Shown here: positions 34,088 to 45,040 of the stretch, one piece after another
How positions within the stretch are numbered: position 1 is the first letter of the stretch
Layout of the letters: every line of letters begins with the position of its first letter
Source of the DNA: Roseivirga pacifica
GTDB lineage: Bacteria > Bacteroidota > Bacteroidia > Cytophagales > Cyclobacteriaceae
NCBI RefSeq assembly: GCF_900111145.1
Contig: NZ_FOIR01000003.1
Span: forward strand, 124,001-188,000
DNA length: 64,000 nucleotides
Direction of reading: 5' to 3'
Program-made: the position numbers and the translations under genes
Notes under the pieces: generated by a model
What the model was told of the DNA's origin: nothing
The model's input: only the letters and a program-made list of their open reading frames with translations
The model's database searches: none

Positions 34088-34855
34088 ATGATTGAACATA
34101 TAGACCAAAACTTCGGCTTGCACGCCACGCTTATTCCACAATTAACCCCAAATATGCAGGTGGGCAAAACCGACCACTTTTCTTACGTAAAAACAGGTTT
34201 TTCTTGCGACACTTTCAATATCATCCATATTCATAACCATCAAAGTTTACCAGCATCTGCCCTGGAGTATTTAGTGGGATGTTATCGTGAAAAAAACTGG
34301 GATTATTGCCTTTGGATTAACCAAGAGAACCTTACTGCTGAGCTCAAAAACACAATTACATCTATTGGGCTAAGTAAACAAAACGAAGAGGTTGGCATGT
34401 CTTTGAACTTGGCCAACTATGAACTAAACTCAATCGATAAGGATCTTACTTTTGCCGAGGTTGGCAGCAAATCTCAGCTTGAAGAGTATGCAAATGTGGT
34501 TGCCGCCAACTGGACACCTGCCGATAAAAACGTTGTGAAGTTCTATAAACAAACGGCCAACCATTACTTACTTGGTTCAGCCAACATCACACTCTTTGTC
34601 GCTTACATAAATGGCGAGCCCGCAGGTTCGGTTGAACTCTTTCCTACCGATACAGAAACGGTAGGTATTTACGGTCTTTGCACTTTAGAGAAATTCAGAG
34701 GAAAAGGCGTTGGCTCTGCCTTAATGACCACAGCACTAAACAAGTCCAAACGCCAAGGCTATCACAATGTAGTACTACAAGCCACTGAAGACGGCATTGG
34801 CATTTATGAAAAGATTGGCTTTGAGCGACATACGACCTATTTCGAATTCGCCTAG
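34088..34855 (+). CDS. GNAT family N-acetyltransferase
   Basis: A 255-residue protein with a C-terminal GNAT domain (about residues 115-250). The acetyl-CoA-binding motif A is GLCTLEKFRGKGVGSALMTTALNKS (read as two parts around R-G-K-G-V-G at about 205-210), followed by motif B-like VVLQATEDGIGIYEKIGFERH. The N-terminal 110 residues have no clear match and may form a second, degenerate GNAT lobe. The acceptor substrate is unknown. It has no obvious operon partner. Confidence 0.85.
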   Translation: MIEHIDQNFGLHATLIPQLTPNMQVGKTDHFSYVKTGFSCDTFNIIHIHNHQSLPASALEYLVGCYREKNWDYCLWINQENLTAELKNTITSIGLSKQNEEVGMSLNLANYELNSIDKDLTFAEVGSKSQLEEYANVVAANWTPADKNVVKFYKQTANHYLLGSANITLFVAYINGEPAGSVELFPTDTETVGIYGLCTLEKFRGKGVGSALMTTALNKSKRQGYHNVVLQATEDGIGIYEKIGFERHTTYFEFA

Positions 34856-34959
34856 AGGCTGGGTAATTTACCGATAGCCAGCGTTGATTGACCGATAACC
34901 GATGGTTAAATCTTGCGAATAGCGCCAGATTTGCATCAGGTCAAAAACTCAAAATCAAC

Positions 34960-35184
34960 ATGTCGCACATCAGTTATCACAAAACATTTAGCTTAAAACG
35001 AAAGCTCTTGCTTTTACTCGCTATCCCTCTTGCCATTATGCTCATTTCTTTAGAAGCTCCGCACTTTAAAGAAATAGAGAAAAAGGCCATTATGCATGCA
35101 TCTATGATACATGCAGGCATAACAAACGCCAAGGCAATCGGAATATTCTTCTTTAGCAAAACCGTAAAAGAGCATTATAAATAG
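34960..35184 (+). CDS. Small single-span membrane protein, 74 aa
   Basis: A 74-residue protein starting with ATG at 34960 (a longer frame from 34888 is open but has no good start). A basic N-terminus (FSLKRK) precedes a hydrophobic helix LLLLLAIPLAIMLISL, then an amphipathic C-terminal part with a Lys-rich end (VKEHYK). It could be a membrane peptide or accessory to the TrkH gene that starts 97 bp downstream; I see no family. It is small enough that it might not be a gene. Confidence 0.4.
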   Translation: MSHISYHKTFSLKRKLLLLLAIPLAIMLISLEAPHFKEIEKKAIMHASMIHAGITNAKAIGIFFFSKTVKEHYK

Positions 35185-35280
35185 TCTTAAGGTTGGCATT
35201 GGCAAGCAATAACCAATTTCGCTATCGGATGATTAAAATAAGCCTTAACTTACCCGCAACATCAATGCTGGTTTGCATAT

Positions 35281-37080
35281 ATGCAGTTAAAGAAAATTAT
35301 TGGGCAGATAAAACTGCAATACAATAATCCTGAATTAAGAAAATCTCTACCAAAGGCGATATCGAAAATTCCTTTCTGGATAAGCCTGATCAGTATTTTC
35401 ACTATCATTTACGATTTCGGTTTCGATCAAAGCAACCAATCGCAGCACATACTAAACGAGGTTTACAAAGTTGCGCTATACACCGGTATAGCGTCCATGG
35501 TACTCCGGTACTCGCTAAAAAAGCAGCGGCCAAAAGTAAAAGCTTGGCCTTACGATCTGTTATTGTTAGCCATAACCAGCCTTGTACTGTTTAACCTTAC
35601 CGGCCATTGGGATGTAGATTTTTTCCAGCACTGGAACGTAATATACAGCACGCTCTTCCTACTCTTTATCCGTGAGTTTTCTACCCTACAAATCGATATT
35701 AACAGGCGTTTTTTAAATCCGGCACAGCTATTTGTACTGAGTTTTTCGGTCATCATTATTTCAGGTGCCTTGCTGCTTATGCTTCCTAGGGCTACGCACG
35801 AAGGCATCTCCTTTATGAACGCCCTTTTTACTGCCACTAGTGCAGTTTGTGTAACAGGCTTGGCAGTAGTTGACACAGGGCAGTACTTTACCGTATTTGG
35901 GCAAACCATTATCATTGTTCTTATTCAAATTGGTGGGTTGGGCATTATGACTTTCACTAGCTATTTCAGCTACTTCTTTAGAGGTGGTGCCAGCTACGAA
36001 AACCAACTGCAATTGCAGGAAATGACCAATACTGAGCGTATTGCTGATGTATTCTCTACCCTAAAAAAAATCATCATACTCACCTTTTTAATAGAAGCAC
36101 TTGGCGCCATCTTTATCTATTTCAGTCTAGACAAAGCCTTGTTCGAATCAGGAACGGACCGCACATTTTTTGCCATATTCCATAGTATTTCGGCCTTTTG
36201 TAATGCTGGTTTTTCCACACTATCAAACAGCCTTTATCAGGTAGGTTTCCGATTTAATTACCCGCTTCACCTGATCGTCAGCGGTCTATTTATTATTGGT
36301 GGATTAGGCTTTCCAATCATCTTCAATTCATACAACTACTTTAAGCACATATTGAAAAACCGAATTTTTGCTTTCAATAAAGAAAGAAGAAAAATCCATG
36401 TGCCTTGGGTGGTAAATATTAACACCCGAATTGTGCTAATTACCACCATTATTCTTTTGGTATCGGCAACAGGCATGTTCTTGCTGTTTGAGTACGACAA
36501 CACTCTTGGCGAGCACAATTTTTTCGGTAAAGTAGTTACCGCATTTTTTGGAGCCGCCACCCCACGAACTGCTGGTTTCAATTCCATTGACACTGCGGCC
36601 ATGGCATTTCCTACCATTATGCTGGTAATGCTATTGATGTGGATTGGGGCTTCGCCAGGCTCTACAGGCGGTGGTATTAAAACCAGCACTATTGCTGTAG
36701 CCACTCTCAACTACTTGAGTGTAGCCCGTGGTAAAGATAGAATCGAAGTTTTCAATAGAGAGGTGGGCCAATACTCTGTTAGAAGGGCATTTGCCATCAT
36801 CTCTTTATCCCTAGTAGTTATTGGGGCGGCCATATTCCTCATCTCTTATTTTGAAGATGAAATGACGCTGATGTCCATCGCTTTCGAATGTTTTTCGGCT
36901 TATAGCACATCAGGCCTAAGTTTGGGCATAACAGCCGACTTAAGTGCGGCCAGTAAATTAGTAATTATCGGCACCATGTTTATAGGTAGGGTTAGTATGC
37001 TCACCATTCTCATAGCCATATTAAAAAGGGTAAATCATTTGGCCTACAGGTACCCTACTGAAGAAATCTCCATAAATTAA
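35281..37080 (+). CDS. TrkH family potassium uptake protein
   Basis: A 599-residue K+ channel-like subunit of the inner membrane. The four selectivity-filter loops are recognisable: AVCVTGLAV near residue 186, CNAGFSTL near 310, TPRTAGFNS near 425 and YSTSGLSLG near 540. An unusually long N-terminal part (about 150 residues with extra hydrophobic segments) precedes the canonical TrkH core, which accounts for the length above the usual 480-500. It forms an operon with the TrkA-type regulator 5 bp downstream, as required for gated K+ uptake. Confidence 0.92.
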   Translation: MQLKKIIGQIKLQYNNPELRKSLPKAISKIPFWISLISIFTIIYDFGFDQSNQSQHILNEVYKVALYTGIASMVLRYSLKKQRPKVKAWPYDLLLLAITSLVLFNLTGHWDVDFFQHWNVIYSTLFLLFIREFSTLQIDINRRFLNPAQLFVLSFSVIIISGALLLMLPRATHEGISFMNALFTATSAVCVTGLAVVDTGQYFTVFGQTIIIVLIQIGGLGIMTFTSYFSYFFRGGASYENQLQLQEMTNTERIADVFSTLKKIIILTFLIEALGAIFIYFSLDKALFESGTDRTFFAIFHSISAFCNAGFSTLSNSLYQVGFRFNYPLHLIVSGLFIIGGLGFPIIFNSYNYFKHILKNRIFAFNKERRKIHVPWVVNINTRIVLITTIILLVSATGMFLLFEYDNTLGEHNFFGKVVTAFFGAATPRTAGFNSIDTAAMAFPTIMLVMLLMWIGASPGSTGGGIKTSTIAVATLNYLSVARGKDRIEVFNREVGQYSVRRAFAIISLSLVVIGAAIFLISYFEDEMTLMSIAFECFSAYSTSGLSLGITADLSAASKLVIIGTMFIGRVSMLTILIAILKRVNHLAYRYPTEEISIN

Positions 37081-37085
37081 CCAAT

Positions 37086-37769
37086 ATGAAATACGTGATC
37101 ATCGGACTAGGTAACTTTGGTGCTTCGCTTGCAGAAGAGCTCACCAAAATTGGCCATGAAGTAATAGGTGTAGACCGCAATATGGGAAAGGTAGAAATGG
37201 TGAAGGAAACAATCACTCACTCCATTTGCCTAGACAGTACGGATGAACATGCCGTGAAACAGCTACCACTAAAAGATGCTGATGCCGTAATGATTTGTAT
37301 TGGCGAAGATGAAGGTGCAAACCTTATGTCTACCGCTTTAATGAAAAAGATAGGTGTTAAAAAGCTCATCAGTCGGGCAATTACCCCACTACACCAAACT
37401 GTTTTAGAAGCCATGCAAGTGGACGAAATAGTGCACCCAGAGCAAGAAACAGCCACCCGCTGGGCAAAAAGGCTGAACATTGACTGCGTGGTAGACTCTT
37501 TTGAGCTTACAGGAGAATACAGTATTGTAGAAGCCACAGTGCCTGAAAGGCTGATTGGTAAATCGCTAATTGATATTGGCTTCCACCAACATTATAATCT
37601 AATCGTGCTCACTACCATGTCTATCGAAGAAGGCAAAAACATGTTAGGCGTAAACAAAAAGGTAAACAAAATCAAAGGAATTGCCTCGCCTAAAACAGTG
37701 CTTAACAAAGGCGAGATCATGGTACTTTATGGCCATATGAAAGACATAGAACGCTTTCTGGAGGAGTAG
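37086..37769 (+). CDS. TrkA family potassium channel regulator (RCK)
   Basis: A 227-residue cytosolic RCK protein. The N-terminal TrkA_N Rossmann domain has the nucleotide-binding GLGNFGASLAEEL (about residues 7-19) and an acidic residue after strand 2 (GVDRN). The C-terminal TrkA_C domain spans about 135-225. It is the ring-forming gate that binds NAD(H) or ATP and controls the TrkH partner encoded 5 bp upstream. The single RCK unit is half the size of E. coli TrkA and like KtrA. Confidence 0.93.
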   Translation: MKYVIIGLGNFGASLAEELTKIGHEVIGVDRNMGKVEMVKETITHSICLDSTDEHAVKQLPLKDADAVMICIGEDEGANLMSTALMKKIGVKKLISRAITPLHQTVLEAMQVDEIVHPEQETATRWAKRLNIDCVVDSFELTGEYSIVEATVPERLIGKSLIDIGFHQHYNLIVLTTMSIEEGKNMLGVNKKVNKIKGIASPKTVLNKGEIMVLYGHMKDIERFLEE

Positions 37770-37822
37770 AGAAAGTTTTAAAGAATAATTGGTTATTCGA
37801 TCTCGCTCCTTTTAATAGAAAA

Positions 37823-37857
37823 AAACGCCATGCTCATCAGTGATGAGCATGGCGTTT
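37823..37857. terminator. Bidirectional intrinsic terminator
   Basis: The arms at 37823-37839 and 37841-37857 are perfectly complementary (core GCCATGCTCATCA) and end in AAA/TTT tracts on both sides. It lies between the convergent TrkA-type and BNR-protein genes and serves both strands. Confidence 0.85.
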
Positions 37858-37877
37858 CATTTAGTCGCAAAACCTGT

Positions 37878-40800
37878 TTATTTCATCTTAACCGCCCCGA
37901 TACCAGCATTCCAAAGCTTTTGATTAAAGGCAGGAATTTCGTTTTTCAGCCAACCTTCGGCCTTAGCCTTAAACCCTGCCCACTGAGCATCCAGTTCAGC
38001 CTTTCTATCTCTAGACGACTGATTAACCCGCGGAATAGAACTCTCTGTTTGATTGATTAAGTACATATACTCAGCCGTGAATTTGTTGGGGAAATTCTCC
38101 ACATCGTCATATGCTTTAGACATTCGTTGCACCATGTCTTTATCCCAAGCATCAAGCGCTTCTACCAAGCTTTGTCCCTCAGCTTTTAATGTCTCGTTAT
38201 CCAAATCTTCTATTATTTCTTTCAACTGGTTTTGAATGCTATACAACTGATTCACCATGTTGTGCATGTTGGTGAGCTCTGCTTCCATTTCTGTCATAAA
38301 AGCATCATAGGTTTCATATTGGCCTGGTTTAGTTTCGTAGAGTGGGTTCTCTTTTATGGTGGCGGTTGTTTCCAGCACTTGGTCTTCCACTTTCAGTCTT
38401 AATGTATAAGTACCTGGAGACACCTTATGACCGCTATAACTTGCCTCTATGTAAACATTCGGCACGCCTGGCATAATTGGGTGCCGCGTATTCCAAACAA
38501 ATCGGTTCAGCCCTTCATTTTTAGATAGTTTAGGATCACCTCCTGGTCCACCATCATATCTCAAATAGCCTTCTTGCTTCTTCGAGGTTATCTTATTCAC
38601 TAAATCGCCATTGGCATTTAAAATTTCTAATTCAACGTCTCCTTCCACTTTGGGCAACTCATAATAAAGCACCACACCATTGGCCGGATTAACCCCAACA
38701 AAGTCAGTGGATCCGGAAAAATTAGGGTTATTTCCATTTAAAGGGCTATTCCAACTACCGTAAACAGCGTCCTCAGGCTTATAGAGTTTAGCCTCCCCCG
38801 TCTTTTGGTATTGGCTTAACAAGCCCAGATCATCCAGCACCCAAAAAGAGCGACCAGAAGTTGCTACAATCAAATCACCTTGATGTACCAGCAAGTCGTT
38901 AATCGGTGTAACCGGCATGTTTAGCTGCAATGGTTCCCACTCCTTGCCATCGTTCCAAGAGATGTAAATACCAGTTTCGGTGCCTAAATAGAGCAACCCT
39001 TTACGGGCCCTATCCTCACGAACAACCCTAGTAAAAGCTCCATATGGAATACCCTCGGTTATGTTTGTCCAGCTTTTACCATAGTTAGTGGTTTTATAAA
39101 TAGCCGGAGTTTTATCATTGAATTTGTAACGAGTAGTGGCAATGTAAGCCGTAGCCGGATCGTGAGGAGAAACTTCAATTGCATTTACCAAACATTCCTC
39201 TAACCCTTTTGGTGTTACGTTTTGCCATGTTTCCATGTTATCTCTGGTTACATGCACCAAACCATCATCACTACCCGTCCAAAAAACGCCTTGTTCATGT
39301 CGCGATTCAATCATGTAAGCAATCGTTCCATAATTTTCGGCACCTACGGCCTCATTAGTATATGGACCTCCTCCATTGCCTTGTTTTTCGTCAATATTCC
39401 GGGTTAAGTCGGGGCTAGCTTCTTCCCATGTCACTCCCATGTCTTTGGTTCTCAAAACTAGCTGTGCAGCATGGTAAAATGTATTTTCCTCGTGCTGAGA
39501 TCTGATAATTGGTGCATTCCAATTATAGAGGTATTTCATATTTCGGGCCTCTCTCCCCAAATACTGAATAGGTGCCGCCATAACCTGCGTGCTGCCTTTA
39601 GACTGCATATCCATCACCTCAATGGTACCGAGGTAGCTTCCGCCCATAACATAGCGCGGGTTATCTGGGTCGAAAGCTAAAAATGCACTTTCGCCACCGG
39701 CTGAGGCTGTCCAGTCCTTCTCACTTATACCGCCATACCCAAAGGACATGTTAGGAATACGCACTGAAGTATTGTCTTGCTGACCACCATAAATATTGTA
39801 GGGAAAGAGATTGTCGGCACTAATGCGATAGAATTGAGCTGTCGGCATGTTGTCTTGTGTAGACCAGCTTGCGCCATTATTAAAAGAAATAGCCGCACCG
39901 CCATCGTTGGCGATCACCATGTTTTTTGAGTTATGCGGATTGATCCATAAATCGTGGTAGTCGCCATGTGTTCCTGAAAGTGTTTCCCAGCTTTTACCGC
40001 CATCAATAGACCTTAGGGCTGGGGCACTTAGCACATAAACAGTATGTTCATCGTTCGGGTCGGCAAACACTTCTGTGTAGTACCAAGCCCGTTGCGTTAA
40101 GCGGTTATCATCGCTTACTCTACTCCAACTGTCACCGGCATTATTCGACACAAAAAGCCCACCTAAATCTTTATTAGAGTCACTCTCAATCAATAGATAG
40201 ACTTTCTCAGCATTAGCTCTACTTACTGAAATAGCCATTTTACCCAGTTCATCTGGCAAGCCATTTTCAATTTTCTTCCAAGTATCGCCACCATCCATAC
40301 TTTTGTAAACGCCACTTCCTTCGCCACCGCTAATTACTTTCCAGGGCTTTCGCTCGTGCTCCCACATGGTGGCATAAAGTGTGCTAGGCGCATTCATGTC
40401 CATAGAAAGCTCGCTTGCTCCAGTAGATTCGTTTACAAAGAGTACTTGCTTCCATGTTTTCCCTCCATCAACGGTTTTATAGATACCACGCTCCTTATTC
40501 GGACCATGGAGCGCCCCTTGTGCGGCTACCAAAACAACGTCTGGGTTGGTTGGATGAATCACAATTCTGGCAATATGCTGGGTAGCGTCAAGCCCTATCT
40601 TCGTCCAAGTTTTGCCGGAGTCTACCGATTTGTATACACCGTCTCCATAGGAGGTCATAACACCGCGCGGGGCATGCTCTCCCATGCCCACATATACAAT
40701 ATTGGTATGCGATTCGGAAACAGCTACAGCTCCTACAGAACCCGTTTTAAAATGGCCATCAGAAATATTTTGCCAGCTTTGGCCGGCATCTTGGGTTTTC

Positions 40801-40994
40801 CAGACACCACCACCGGTAATTCCCATGTAGTAGGTTAAAGGGTCGCCAATTACGCCAGAAGCCATATTGCTACGACCTCCTCTAAAAGGGCCTATGTTTC
40901 GGTATTTGAGTGGAGAAAAATATTCGTTGGCCGTTTGAGCAAACAAACCAAAAGACATAATTAGCCCGCAAGTAGCCAAAAGTACTCTCTTCAT
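37878..40994 (-). CDS. Large secreted BNR/sortilin-like beta-propeller protein
   Basis: A 1038-residue exported protein (signal peptide residues 1-20, GLFAQ). From about residue 30 to 720 it carries many BNR/Asp-box repeats such as [35 protein letters not shown] and [11 protein letters not shown], as in sortilin/VPS10-like and sialidase-type propellers. The C-terminal third has a strand-rich domain ([20 protein letters not shown]) and a helical tail. Homologues are abundant in marine Bacteroidota and often annotated only as glycosyl hydrolases; binding of peptides or glycans is likely, catalysis unproven. It is monocistronic and ends at a bidirectional terminator. Confidence 0.85.
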   Translation of the reverse strand: MKRVLLATCGLIMSFGLFAQTANEYFSPLKYRNIGPFRGGRSNMASGVIGDPLTYYMGITGGGVWKTQDAGQSWQNISDGHFKTGSVGAVAVSESHTNIVYVGMGEHAPRGVMTSYGDGVYKSVDSGKTWTKIGLDATQHIARIVIHPTNPDVVLVAAQGALHGPNKERGIYKTVDGGKTWKQVLFVNESTGASELSMDMNAPSTLYATMWEHERKPWKVISGGEGSGVYKSMDGGDTWKKIENGLPDELGKMAISVSRANAEKVYLLIESDSNKDLGGLFVSNNAGDSWSRVSDDNRLTQRAWYYTEVFADPNDEHTVYVLSAPALRSIDGGKSWETLSGTHGDYHDLWINPHNSKNMVIANDGGAAISFNNGASWSTQDNMPTAQFYRISADNLFPYNIYGGQQDNTSVRIPNMSFGYGGISEKDWTASAGGESAFLAFDPDNPRYVMGGSYLGTIEVMDMQSKGSTQVMAAPIQYLGREARNMKYLYNWNAPIIRSQHEENTFYHAAQLVLRTKDMGVTWEEASPDLTRNIDEKQGNGGGPYTNEAVGAENYGTIAYMIESRHEQGVFWTGSDDGLVHVTRDNMETWQNVTPKGLEECLVNAIEVSPHDPATAYIATTRYKFNDKTPAIYKTTNYGKSWTNITEGIPYGAFTRVVREDRARKGLLYLGTETGIYISWNDGKEWEPLQLNMPVTPINDLLVHQGDLIVATSGRSFWVLDDLGLLSQYQKTGEAKLYKPEDAVYGSWNSPLNGNNPNFSGSTDFVGVNPANGVVLYYELPKVEGDVELEILNANGDLVNKITSKKQEGYLRYDGGPGGDPKLSKNEGLNRFVWNTRHPIMPGVPNVYIEASYSGHKVSPGTYTLRLKVEDQVLETTATIKENPLYETKPGQYETYDAFMTEMEAELTNMHNMVNQLYSIQNQLKEIIEDLDNETLKAEGQSLVEALDAWDKDMVQRMSKAYDDVENFPNKFTAEYMYLINQTESSIPRVNQSSRDRKAELDAQWAGFKAKAEGWLKNEIPAFNQKLWNAGIGAVKMK

Positions 40995-41125
40995 AGTGTA
41001 AGTTAAGTTGATTAAAATTCGGTGAGATTAAGATAGTGAATAAGTAAGAAGTTACCTTGTTAAATATTCAAATGGTAAGCCTATTTTTAAAATCAATTAC
41101 CAAAGAATTCAAAAGCACATTTCTG

Positions 41126-41575
41126 ATGATACAGCTGTTACGAACAGACGCCACAAACACTGATTTTCAGTCGCTTGTAAAGGCACTTGATAAAGACTTA
41201 GCGGCACGCGATGGTGCCGACCACGCCTATTATAATCAGTTCAATAAAATTGATATGATAAAGCATGCTTTAGTGGCATATATAGAAGAAACCCCAGCCT
41301 CTTGTGGTGCGATAAAGCAACTTGAAGAGGGTGTAATGGAAGTAAAACGCATGTACACCTTACCCACAATGCGAGGCAAAGGCTTGGCAAGCCAAGTGCT
41401 TAATGGGCTAGAAATTTGGGCAAAAGAAATGGGCTATAAAAAGTGTAGACTAGAAACTGGCAAGCGCCAACCAGAAGCCATAGCGCTATATAAAAAATGT
41501 GGTTATCAAGTTATTGAAAACTACGGGCAGTATGCGGGAGTTGAGAATAGCGTGTGTTTTGACAAAGCTATTTGA
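41126..41575 (+). CDS. GNAT family N-acetyltransferase
   Basis: A 149-residue acetyltransferase. The opening (MIQLLRTDATNTDFQSLVKALD, read in two pieces) and FNKIDMIKHALVAYIE match a small GNAT subfamily. Motif A is RMYTLPTMRGKGLASQVLNGL with the acetyl-CoA-binding RGKGLA at about residue 88. LYKKCGYQVIENYGQY ends the domain. The frame is open upstream to 41057, but the ATG at 41126 is the family start. Acceptor unknown; no operon partner. Confidence 0.88.
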   Translation: MIQLLRTDATNTDFQSLVKALDKDLAARDGADHAYYNQFNKIDMIKHALVAYIEETPASCGAIKQLEEGVMEVKRMYTLPTMRGKGLASQVLNGLEIWAKEMGYKKCRLETGKRQPEAIALYKKCGYQVIENYGQYAGVENSVCFDKAI

Positions 41576-41710
41576 TCTTTCTATTTCATTTTTAACAAGT
41601 TTAGGTTGCTCAAACCACTTATTTTATAAACTTTGTAAACTACTCATCTGATCAGGCTTTTAACTGTGCAATTACACAATTGCCATTTTAGGTTTTAAGC
41701 TTAATTTTCT

Positions 41711-44700
41711 ATGAAAGGCTTTTTGATACTACTGCTCCTGGCATTTACCGTTGGTTTAAATGCCCAAAACACTGCAGATTTCACACAAACCGTTTCTGGC
41801 TACGGAAATGCCAATGGTGGTTACTATGAGTATGAAGCCAAATTGAAATTCAATATTCAAAAGGTTGGCCTAGGCGATATTCGGTTTAAGGTCGGGATCA
41901 TCGACTTTAAAATCACCAGCTTTAAGTATGATTATAAAGACGCAGAAGAGTTTATTGGTGTTAGTTTTCCTATTACTGTAAAAAGTATCGGATCAGGTTT
42001 TAGCGCCCGGGTTTTCGCTAGCAGAAACAATAGACAACACAGCAACTTCAATGTTAACCTCAACAGAATTACTTCAGGAGCTCTGGACATATACGACTTG
42101 GAAGGTGATGAGCTAAAAACATTCAACAATGCTTTCGACCTAATGGTAAGCTCAGAAAACATTAAGGAAGTAGAAGTTAGCTTGGACAATGTAAAACTTA
42201 CCAATGAATACTTCGATGAACTGAGCAGTATTAGGGCTTTAATGGATAAAAAAACCAAAACGACTGAAAGGATTGAATCCATAAAGGAAGAAATAGAGGA
42301 GCTTGAACAGGATGAGTACACCAACAACAATAGCAAACTAATTGAGCTATACACCGAACTTTCAGAAATTGATACAGATACCGACTACAGCGATCAGCTA
42401 CAAAAACTCAAAGAGGCTGCTCCCAACGGTGACCCTTCCACTACAACACCTACTGGGCTCAAACTAAATAAGCAAGGACAGTCACAAGGAGCCTCCACTT
42501 TTGATGCTATTAAACGTGGAGAAAAAAACAGAATACGAATGCAGCAAATGGAGCTTTCGGCAGAAGAAAGGCGCAGAGTTGCACAAATGACAGCACACCT
42601 TAACACCATTGATAGATATGAAAGTTACGGCATGTCTCGTAGCGATGCTCAACGCTTCGCCAACTACGAGTCAAACATGCGTATTCAAGAGGAGATAATA
42701 ACCCAAACCTTTCAATCTGTTGGAAACATAATTATAGATGGGATAGGCAGAAGGCAAGAAGCCATTAATGCCAACGAAGACTACATTAGACGCTACAAAC
42801 AATCGGTAGAGGCAACAAGTGACAAGCTTAGAAAATACGCTAGTGGGTACCACCACAATTTAGATGAAGAGTTTGAGGCAAAATATGGAGATATAGATGA
42901 CATTGACCAACTAAAGAAGGCCATATTAGAATACATATATGCTTGGGATGACTTTACCTATGCCATTAGGCAAAATAGCGCAGACCCATACAGTAATGCA
43001 GACCACCTTCTGGTACTCCAAAACATTGAAAGGGCCTATTTTGATAAAGATGAACTGAATGTCATTTACTCGCAAGAGGTATTCAGAAGCACCAGAGATA
43101 AAGACGATGAATACATTGGCTATAATAAACGAAACACAGTACTCCACTACTCTCCTGCTCTCTACACGCATACTGGCTGGTTTAGAATGGATACAGAAGA
43201 CTATGAAAAGACTTTTTACGAATCGAGTACATGGCAAACACCTAGTGGGCTTCAGGGGCTACCCACAGATGGATATATGAACAAGGCTGAGTATAGAAGA
43301 CAACTAAGCACACTTTCCGGAAAGGAATATTACAAACCAAAAGAACCTGGCTACTTTGGGGCATTCATGGGAGTAGGCAATAACTGGGCAATCGGGCAAA
43401 CTCGGAAACTGCAAAAGCTCATTGAGAGAGAAAAAATAAATTCAATCGATAAGGATGAATTAACAGTTTCCATTTCTAATCAATTGGACCAGTTCCTTAA
43501 CCTAAAGCCAAATACTCCTTATTTATTTAAGCGCAAAGAAAATATTTCTGGAAGCGATAAAGAGGTTTCGGTATTTGCTTTCAACAATGACGACTATATG
43601 ATCTACACCATACCCGACCCAAGCTTGGTAAAACAACTTTTTAAAGATGAAGTAACCATTACATCTCCTTCAGTAGTCAACTCGGAAAACCGCTTGGTAA
43701 AACATAAAACCCGCAACCGTGGAAAAGAAGAAGGATGGTTTGTTCAAGGCAATACTTACAGCAATGTTTACTTTGGCAACAATGACTTGCTCTGGATTGG
43801 CGAACAATATGTAGAGTTTAGCGATGACATTTATTATGTACTATCAAAATCAAGAAATGGTGTTATTGCCGAATTAGAGCTAAAAAAAGAACAAACAAAA
43901 GACTACCTAAACCCCTATTTGGAAGTAGGAAAAATCCAAAGATTGGTTGACTATAACTCGGTAAAAGACACCAACCTGAATAGAAGATTGAGAAACAGCG
44001 GATTCGAAGACAAATCTGGCTTACCCCTCTTTCAATTAAAACTTAATAGGACTAACCTGAGTATGCTGTTTCCACAGAAAAAGGCTGACTTTGTTCTTTC
44101 GGATGATGGCGCAAAAGATGATGACAGTAAACAAAAGTACCTGTATTTCGAAATGACTAACTATACAACCCATTATGGAAGTTTAGAATACGATTTAAAT
44201 GAATGGTTCAATACAGCTGACTTCTATAACAACAAGGTGGACCTTAATGATGAACTGGAAGAGCTAAGCCCTGGCCAATACGACATGTCACAAATCATAA
44301 AGTCCGTTGTAGGCTCTTTCAAGGAAGTGAGTTCCACAAGGACCCAATACTACACATCTAGTAATTATCGAACAGTTTACGAAATCATTCCAGAAGTCCT
44401 TTCTTCAATAGAAAACGCATCCTTAAACAACACCCTCAATACCAATGACGGCCTATCTAGAACCTATCATGAATTTAATGGGAGCCTAGAATCTAAAGGT
44501 AAATTAGTAAACTATAAAAAGGAAGGTGCCTGGGAATACTATCATCCAAATGGCCAACTTTCAAGAAAAGAGTTTTTTGAAGGTGGACGCCTTGAGGGTC
44601 AGCAAAAGCTATATTACTCAAATGGCCAAGTTAAATCAGTAATTAACTATTCCAATAATCTAAAAACAGGCAGAGCTACTGAGTACTTTGAAAATGGACA

Positions 44701-45028
44701 AAAAAAGACCATTGGTGAGTACGTAAATGGAACACGAGAGGGTGGGTTTGTTACCTATTACCCAAATGGCAAACAAAATGAAAAGGGGTATTTTAAGAAA
44801 AACAGACCAAATGGTACATGGACTAAATACTACCCGAACGGACAAATTAACCAGATAAAAATTTGGGAGAACGGGTTGCTAATGGAGGTTACAGCTACCT
44901 ACGACATTAACGGAAGCTTAATAGAAGAAAAAACCGTAGTTGCAGGAAATGGAACAAGAAACTATTACGATGAGCGTGGCGAACTCATAAAATCTGAGAG
45001 CTATGTAAATGGCAAAAAAGTAAATTAA
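41711..45028 (+). CDS. Large secreted protein with C-terminal YwqK/MORN-type repeats
   Basis: A 1105-residue exported protein (signal peptide residues 1-19, LNAQN). Residues 20-170 look like a beta-rich domain, 175-240 a charged coiled coil (RIESIKEEIEELEQDEY), and the middle 600 residues are of unknown type. From about 915 to 1105 there are at least seven repeats of about 22 residues of the YwqK/MORN_2 type (YYHPNGQLSRKEFFEGG, YYSNGQVKSVINYSNN, YYPNGKQNEKGYF). Such repeats bind proteins or membranes in toxin-immunity-like and envelope contexts. A TonB_C protein follows after 12 bp, probably in the same operon. Function unknown. Confidence 0.75.
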   Translation: MKGFLILLLLAFTVGLNAQNTADFTQTVSGYGNANGGYYEYEAKLKFNIQKVGLGDIRFKVGIIDFKITSFKYDYKDAEEFIGVSFPITVKSIGSGFSARVFASRNNRQHSNFNVNLNRITSGALDIYDLEGDELKTFNNAFDLMVSSENIKEVEVSLDNVKLTNEYFDELSSIRALMDKKTKTTERIESIKEEIEELEQDEYTNNNSKLIELYTELSEIDTDTDYSDQLQKLKEAAPNGDPSTTTPTGLKLNKQGQSQGASTFDAIKRGEKNRIRMQQMELSAEERRRVAQMTAHLNTIDRYESYGMSRSDAQRFANYESNMRIQEEIITQTFQSVGNIIIDGIGRRQEAINANEDYIRRYKQSVEATSDKLRKYASGYHHNLDEEFEAKYGDIDDIDQLKKAILEYIYAWDDFTYAIRQNSADPYSNADHLLVLQNIERAYFDKDELNVIYSQEVFRSTRDKDDEYIGYNKRNTVLHYSPALYTHTGWFRMDTEDYEKTFYESSTWQTPSGLQGLPTDGYMNKAEYRRQLSTLSGKEYYKPKEPGYFGAFMGVGNNWAIGQTRKLQKLIEREKINSIDKDELTVSISNQLDQFLNLKPNTPYLFKRKENISGSDKEVSVFAFNNDDYMIYTIPDPSLVKQLFKDEVTITSPSVVNSENRLVKHKTRNRGKEEGWFVQGNTYSNVYFGNNDLLWIGEQYVEFSDDIYYVLSKSRNGVIAELELKKEQTKDYLNPYLEVGKIQRLVDYNSVKDTNLNRRLRNSGFEDKSGLPLFQLKLNRTNLSMLFPQKKADFVLSDDGAKDDDSKQKYLYFEMTNYTTHYGSLEYDLNEWFNTADFYNNKVDLNDELEELSPGQYDMSQIIKSVVGSFKEVSSTRTQYYTSSNYRTVYEIIPEVLSSIENASLNNTLNTNDGLSRTYHEFNGSLESKGKLVNYKKEGAWEYYHPNGQLSRKEFFEGGRLEGQQKLYYSNGQVKSVINYSNNLKTGRATEYFENGQKKTIGEYVNGTREGGFVTYYPNGKQNEKGYFKKNRPNGTWTKYYPNGQINQIKIWENGLLMEVTATYDINGSLIEEKTVVAGNGTRNYYDERGELIKSESYVNGKKVN

Positions 45029-45040
45029 AAAAATACCATT